64,000 nt of DNA from assembly GCF_036516575.1 (NCBI RefSeq), contig NZ_DATBTY010000080.1:1-64000 (forward strand), written 5' to 3'. Positions 60,251 through 64,000 of this stretch are shown one piece after another (the first letter of the stretch is position 1; each line of letters starts with the position of its first letter). The notes beneath the pieces are model-generated. The model saw nothing but the letters and a program-made list of their open reading frames with translations, was not told the origin of the DNA and did no database searches. Both the position numbers and the translations under genes were made by a program. Source of the stretch: Cerasibacillus sp036516575. Its GTDB lineage: Bacteria; Bacillota; Bacilli; Bacillales; Amphibacillaceae.

Positions 60251-61309
60251 TTAAATTTTAATATTCCATTTGATAATATTTGCTTCTTTTGCAGACCGAT
60301 ATGTGATTACAATGAGTGGACCGAGAATAAATCCTAAAAACCCAAGTAGTTTTAGACCTAAGAACATGGCTATAAGCGTAATAAGTGGAGACAGACCAAT
60401 TTGTTTCCCCATGACCTTCGGCTCTACAATCCGACGAATAGCAAGTAAAATAATCGCCAGAATAGCGAGTTGGATTCCCATCGACACATTATTTGTTAAA
60501 AACATAAACAATGACCAAGGCCCTAAGATGATAATTGATCCGACGATTGGAATTAAGTCTATAATCCAGATGATTAACGACATAATAATCGCCACATCCG
60601 GAGCAATGATGAATAAGCCAATTAATGAAGCTCCAAAAATAATTAAACTAAGTAAAAACTGGGCTTTAAGAAATCCAAGCATCACTTCTGATAACCTTTT
60701 GCCCATGAATCTTACTTTTTCTGCGGTTGAATCCTTCATTAAACCCATCGTTCTAATCTTTAGCATTGGTAGTTCGATCATAAATAAAAACAAGGCAATA
60801 ATATAAACGATTAAACTAATCAGATACTGTGGTATTTTAGAAACAAGTTGTGCAATATTATCGATTGTAAATATTTTTCGAGCCTTATCTGACAAAGCTG
60901 TTAAATTTTCCTGTAAACTACTTGTGACTTGTTTAACAAATTCAGGAGGTAAATTCCGGGCATATTGCCGAAAGTGTGTTTCCCAATCTAGATATATGAG
61001 TTGAAGCTGTTTAAAATAGGTCGGAACATCTTCTACAAAATTAACAATTTGTGTAACGGATATCATGATTGTAAATGTCCCAAGCACACCAATCAATACA
61101 ACAAAAAGTAAGAAAATCACAATAACCGATATTTGCCGAGAAAGTTTTAATCTTTTCTCCAGAAAGCGTACAGCTGGATTCAAAATAAGAGCCGTTATAA
61201 AGGCGACGACAAGGGGAACGGATATCGGTAAGATAAAATAAAAGGTTAAAATGATTAGGATGGACAAAATGATTAATGTCCAATGTCGTTTAGTTATTTT
61301 ACGAAACAA
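60251..61309 (-). CDS. AI-2E family transporter
   Basis: 352-residue membrane protein with eight helices. The family's conserved segments are PLVVAFITALILNPAVRFLEKRL near the start and IVEPKVMGKQIGLSPLITLIAMFLGLKLLGFLGFILGPL near the end. Members range from autoinducer exporters to Na+/H+ antiporters; the substrate here cannot be told. TTG start; AAAGGAG is about twelve bases upstream, a rather long distance. Single gene between terminators. Confidence 0.87.
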   Translation of the reverse strand: MFRKITKRHWTLIILSILIILTFYFILPISVPLVVAFITALILNPAVRFLEKRLKLSRQISVIVIFLLFVVLIGVLGTFTIMISVTQIVNFVEDVPTYFKQLQLIYLDWETHFRQYARNLPPEFVKQVTSSLQENLTALSDKARKIFTIDNIAQLVSKIPQYLISLIVYIIALFLFMIELPMLKIRTMGLMKDSTAEKVRFMGKRLSEVMLGFLKAQFLLSLIIFGASLIGLFIIAPDVAIIMSLIIWIIDLIPIVGSIIILGPWSLFMFLTNNVSMGIQLAILAIILLAIRRIVEPKVMGKQIGLSPLITLIAMFLGLKLLGFLGFILGPLIVITYRSAKEANIIKWNIKI

Positions 61310-61404
61310 TCGAATCGTCTACTCCTTTCTGCTCTTAATAGTGATATATAAAAATATAGCATTAATTTTGATATTTGAACAGATATTTTATTAACTTTTT
61401 TAGT

Positions 61405-61441
61405 CTAAAAAACCGACTGTTACTTCGATGAACAGTCGGTT
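61405..61441 (-). terminator. Terminator of yugN
   Basis: AACCGACTGTT and exact complement, followed on the minus strand by T6. Confidence 0.85.
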
Positions 61442-61462
61442 AGTGATGCTAACATAATCATG

Positions 61463-61828
61463 TTATTTTTTATATTGAATCAGTTCGTCTTTTGCTTCCT
61501 TTATCAAATTGTTAGCACGTTCAATAAGGTTTTTTGGGAAGTTTTCTTCTTCACCATATTCAATTCCATGCGGGTAGTAATGCTTACCTAGTAATGGTGT
61601 CATCAACTTAATGACAGCATCCCCACGGTCAACATCACCTTCAATGGCATATCCTTGAATACGGACATAATATGTAATATTTTTTTCTTGTGAGCCTATT
61701 TTATAATCATATGTGACACGCTCATAATCCCATTGACCGGCACGGATGAAGGCATGTTTCCCCATAACATGATCGAGCGGTTTTAGGTCAATTGTTAAAT
61801 CTTCTATACCTAAATTTTCCAACTTCAT
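61463..61828 (-). CDS. yugN: YugN-like protein
   Basis: Soluble 121-residue protein of the YugN family: GQWDYERVTYDYKI, YYVRIQGYAIEGDVDRGDAVIKL, LLGKHYYPHGIEYGEEE. Function unknown. The ATG is preceded by GAGGTGA; a GTG three codons earlier overlaps this site. In B. subtilis yugN lies elsewhere on the chromosome, so its place here is a local rearrangement. Confidence 0.82.
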   Translation of the reverse strand: MKLENLGIEDLTIDLKPLDHVMGKHAFIRAGQWDYERVTYDYKIGSQEKNITYYVRIQGYAIEGDVDRGDAVIKLMTPLLGKHYYPHGIEYGEEENFPKNLIERANNLIKEAKDELIQYKK

Positions 61829-62036
61829 TTTTCTCACCTCACAAATTTAGTCCTTACTAAATTATCATAGTATGAAAACGTATAACTTGCAATTAATATG
61901 GGTATGATTCATGTGGCAAATAATGATCAGCATCATTTACTTCATTTATTGGAATTGATAGTTTCATTATAATATAAGTATATCTTATTCATTTCATCCA
62001 TATATATAATATATCAAATAGAAAGGGTGACGAAGA

Positions 62037-63089
62037 TTGCGACACACTAAATTAGGCGGTTTAATCGTGCTATTTGTTATTGTTGGATTCATTTATGTAT
62101 ATGAGATTAATCCCAAGTCTCAAAATTTAGTAGTATTTCCTATACTAGAAAAGAAAAGTGAAGTTAAGTTAAAGGGCTTACCGAAAGAAAAGTTAATTAA
62201 CAAACAATATACAGGTTCATTATTTGACTGGATTGGCAAGAATGCTGAATCATTGAAAAAGGTATATGGAGAGCCCCATCGTCAAGACTTGAGCGCTTAC
62301 GGTTATGATTGGTGGGTCTATTCAAATAAACATTTTTATTTACAATTCGGCGTTGAGAAAGGCAAGATAAAAACGGTTTATGGAACTGGAGACCTTCCAA
62401 TCGAACCACTTAAAATTGGACAAACGTATAAACAGATTAAACAAGATATATCGTTTTCAAATAAGGTGACGTATGAAGAGAAATTAAACAGTTATCAGTT
62501 GCGCTTAACTGATGAAGAAATAGAGGCCCGTCCATTAATTAAGATGACAGATGACATATTTATGCAATTATATTTTGATACGTTTACACACAAGCTATCA
62601 GCTATCCGGCTTTTGACGGGCGATATATTACTAAAGCATCGCCCATATGAAATCATGTATCGTGGTCAATTACCAGCAGTTAAAGAATTAACAGAAGCCG
62701 AATGGCGGAAAGTAGAAAAAGGGATGGAAGAGCAGATATTTGATATCACAAATATGTTCCGTAAACAATTAGGCGTAGGACATGTTGTTTGGGACCGTGT
62801 AGTAAGTGAGGTTGCTTATTCGCATAGTAAAGATATGGAGAACAAGCAGTATTTTTCACATTATCGTTTGGATGGAAGTGGTTTAAAAGAACGGCTACAA
62901 GAAAAAGATGTATTCTATTTATCTGCTGGTGAAAATATAGCTGCCCAGTACCCAGATGCACCTGCGGCAATGGCAGGCTGGTTAAATAGTGAAGGACACC
63001 GTGAAGCTTTACTAAATAAACAATACACACATCTTGGCGTGGGTGTTTATCGATTATATTATACGCAAAATTTTTTAGGGAAACCGTAG
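62037..63089 (+). CDS. ylbC: CAP/SCP domain exported protein (YlbC-like)
   Basis: 350 residues: N-terminal signal anchor (about 6-23), a CAP-associated N-terminal domain (about 60-200; SLKKVYGEPHRQDLSAYGYDWWVY) and a C-terminal CAP domain (about 230-345; MFRKQLGVGHVVWDRVVSEVAYSHSKDM, HSHYR-type FSHYRLDGSG, GENIAAQYPDAPAAMAGWLNSEGHREALLN). Matches B. subtilis YlbC in build and neighbourhood. Function unknown; CAP domains often bind lipids. TTG start with AAAGGGTGAC. Confidence 0.88.
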   Translation: MRHTKLGGLIVLFVIVGFIYVYEINPKSQNLVVFPILEKKSEVKLKGLPKEKLINKQYTGSLFDWIGKNAESLKKVYGEPHRQDLSAYGYDWWVYSNKHFYLQFGVEKGKIKTVYGTGDLPIEPLKIGQTYKQIKQDISFSNKVTYEEKLNSYQLRLTDEEIEARPLIKMTDDIFMQLYFDTFTHKLSAIRLLTGDILLKHRPYEIMYRGQLPAVKELTEAEWRKVEKGMEEQIFDITNMFRKQLGVGHVVWDRVVSEVAYSHSKDMENKQYFSHYRLDGSGLKERLQEKDVFYLSAGENIAAQYPDAPAAMAGWLNSEGHREALLNKQYTHLGVGVYRLYYTQNFLGKP

Positions 63090-63170
63090 TGGTATAATCA
63101 CATAAGCCCGACAAAATTCATATCATGAAAGTAGGATGATGTGAGAATGCGATTGTTGGGAGTGAGTAAT

Positions 63171-63560
63171 ATGAGTACTTGGAAGATAGATCCCTCAGTA
63201 AAAGAATTTAAAGCATTTATTAATAAACACCCAAGGCTGATTGCTAATATTAGAAAGACAGGCCGTTCATGGCAAGAATACTATGAAAAATGGGTTTTAT
63301 TAGGTGAAGATGATGTATATTGGGAAAAATTTAAGCAACCAAAATTAGAAGAAGTTACAAAAGGAAAAAAATCTGAAATTTTCACACAAATAATGAACTT
63401 AACGAATCAAATAGACTTTGATAAAGTACAACAACAAGTGAGTCAATTAAATAAAACCCTATCAACCGTTCAACAACTCATTAATCAATATAAACGTCAA
63501 CATGATCCAACCCCAAGGCAACCAGGTCCACATCAGATGTTCAATTTTTTTAGAGACTAG
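63171..63560 (+). CDS. ylbD: YlbD family coat protein
   Basis: 129 residues, helical, charged, matching the YlbD family: PSVKEFKAFINKHPRLIANIRKTGRSWQEYYEKWVLLGEDD. B. subtilis YlbD is annotated as a putative spore coat protein. The C-terminus is Pro/Gln-rich (QHDPTPRQPGPHQMFNFF). GGGAGTGAGT precedes the ATG; ten codons upstream remain open but lack a ribosome binding site. ylbE, next in B. subtilis, is absent. Confidence 0.83.
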   Translation: MSTWKIDPSVKEFKAFINKHPRLIANIRKTGRSWQEYYEKWVLLGEDDVYWEKFKQPKLEEVTKGKKSEIFTQIMNLTNQIDFDKVQQQVSQLNKTLSTVQQLINQYKRQHDPTPRQPGPHQMFNFFRD

Positions 63561-63637
63561 GTTATAATAATAAAAGCAGATTAAAATCGAATATTGTGTA
63601 CTTGATTATGGTAGAATGGGATGTGGAGGTGGATGCC

Positions 63638-64000
63638 ATGATTGTAAATCAAGACATGATGGAATTACTTGATAAAGCAGACCAAATAAGCGATATGATC
63701 CTTCAATCAGAGGCGTACAGAACGTATAAACAAGCGCACAACCATTTAGTACATGATCAAGAAGCACAGGAGCTCATTCAAGCTTTTGTTCATATAAAAG
63801 AGGCGTATGATGAGGTACAGCGTTTCGGGCGGTATCATCCAGACTATAATAATATTATGAAAAAGGTTAGAGCGAAAAAACGTCAGATGGACTTAAATGA
63901 AAAAGTCGCCACTTTCAAAGTCGCCGAAAGACAGTTCCAGAAGTTGCTAGATGACATTAGTGAAATCATTGCTCATAGTGTAAGTGAACAAATCATGGTG
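63638..64000 (+). CDS. ylbF: YlbF family regulator, cut by the window edge
   Basis: 121 codons are visible without a stop. Helical protein matching YlbF: MNQDMMELLDKADQISDMIL-like start, then AHNHLVHDQEAQELIQAFVHIKEAYDEVQRFGRYHPDY. In B. subtilis YlbF joins YmcA and YaaT in the Y-complex, which binds Fe-S clusters and directs RNase Y to maturation of operon mRNAs, affecting competence, biofilm and sporulation. GTGGAGGTGG precedes the ATG. The C-terminus lies outside the window. Confidence 0.88.
   Translation, partial: MIVNQDMMELLDKADQISDMILQSEAYRTYKQAHNHLVHDQEAQELIQAFVHIKEAYDEVQRFGRYHPDYNNIMKKVRAKKRQMDLNEKVATFKVAERQFQKLLDDISEIIAHSVSEQIMV

Noticed and set aside
60270..60806. 178-codon open frame on the plus strand
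   Set aside because: It lies entirely opposite the AI-2E transporter gene, has no ribosome binding site, and its composition is that of an antisense shadow of a hydrophobic gene.
1..64000. CRISPR arrays, tRNA or rRNA genes, prophage or complete insertion sequences
   Set aside because: No regularly spaced direct repeats, no cloverleaf-like or rRNA-like segments, and no transposase, integrase or phage structural gene was recognised.

Overview
The window reads as one stretch of chromosome from a low-GC, spore-forming member of the Bacillaceae. By general appearance I would place it near halotolerant genera such as Oceanobacillus or Virgibacillus, but that placement is inference. Spore genes (a spoVA operon, a Spo0E-type phosphatase, YhcN/YlaJ lipoproteins, YlbD), strong AGGAGG-type ribosome binding sites, many TTG/GTG starts and long runs of gene order shared with Bacillus subtilis support this. 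No rRNA, tRNA, CRISPR array, prophage or complete insertion sequence was seen.

Layout. 1-10 kb: a class C penicillin-binding protein, a TetR repressor with its YhgE/Pip target, uracil permease under a PyrR attenuator, an acidic membrane protein, type II NADH dehydrogenase, a VanW-like protein and YceI. 10-22 kb: oligoendopeptidase F, a short spoVA operon, YwpF, the KtrD potassium channel followed by a GGDEF/EAL protein, signal peptidase I, Spo0E and FbpB-like small proteins, and an EamA transporter. 21-27 kb: a block matching the B. subtilis ykyB-ykuE-ykuL(darB)-ykuU-ykuV region with an MFS exporter. 27-41 kb: a heterodimeric ABC exporter, then ktrC, rnjA-rpoY, def, ykyA and pdhABCD, as in B. 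subtilis. 41-48 kb: an ABC-2 transporter pair, a polysaccharide deacetylase, the SR1/SR1P dual-function RNA, suhB and a thinned yla cluster. 47-60 kb: ftsW-pyc, divergent ctaA and ctaBCDEFG plus a DUF420 protein (caa3 oxidase and heme A synthesis). 60-64 kb: an AI-2E family permease, yugN, ylbC, ylbD and the start of ylbF, cut by the window edge.

How the genes fit together. Central carbon flow is well represented: pyruvate dehydrogenase, pyruvate carboxylase, NADH dehydrogenase and the terminal caa3 oxidase with its heme A and copper assembly factors. KtrC, KtrD and DarB are c-di-AMP-linked in relatives, and DarB is known to act on pyruvate carboxylase there, so a c-di-AMP/potassium/pyruvate theme runs through the window.

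The most interesting signals are regulatory. Three equally spaced TGACY-N13-RGTCA operators surround the TetR-yhgE pair. Matching CcpN-type boxes lie at both the SR1 promoter and the ftsW-pyc promoter. There is a PyrR attenuator with all three mutually exclusive helices, and a Rex-like box before ndh. Also notable are two structured intergenic repeat families, one present twice, several unlisted small genes (32, 34, 36, 45 and 57 residues) and a small membrane-protein gene that looks broken by a single T. I did not find one clear-cut, wholly new multi-gene system.
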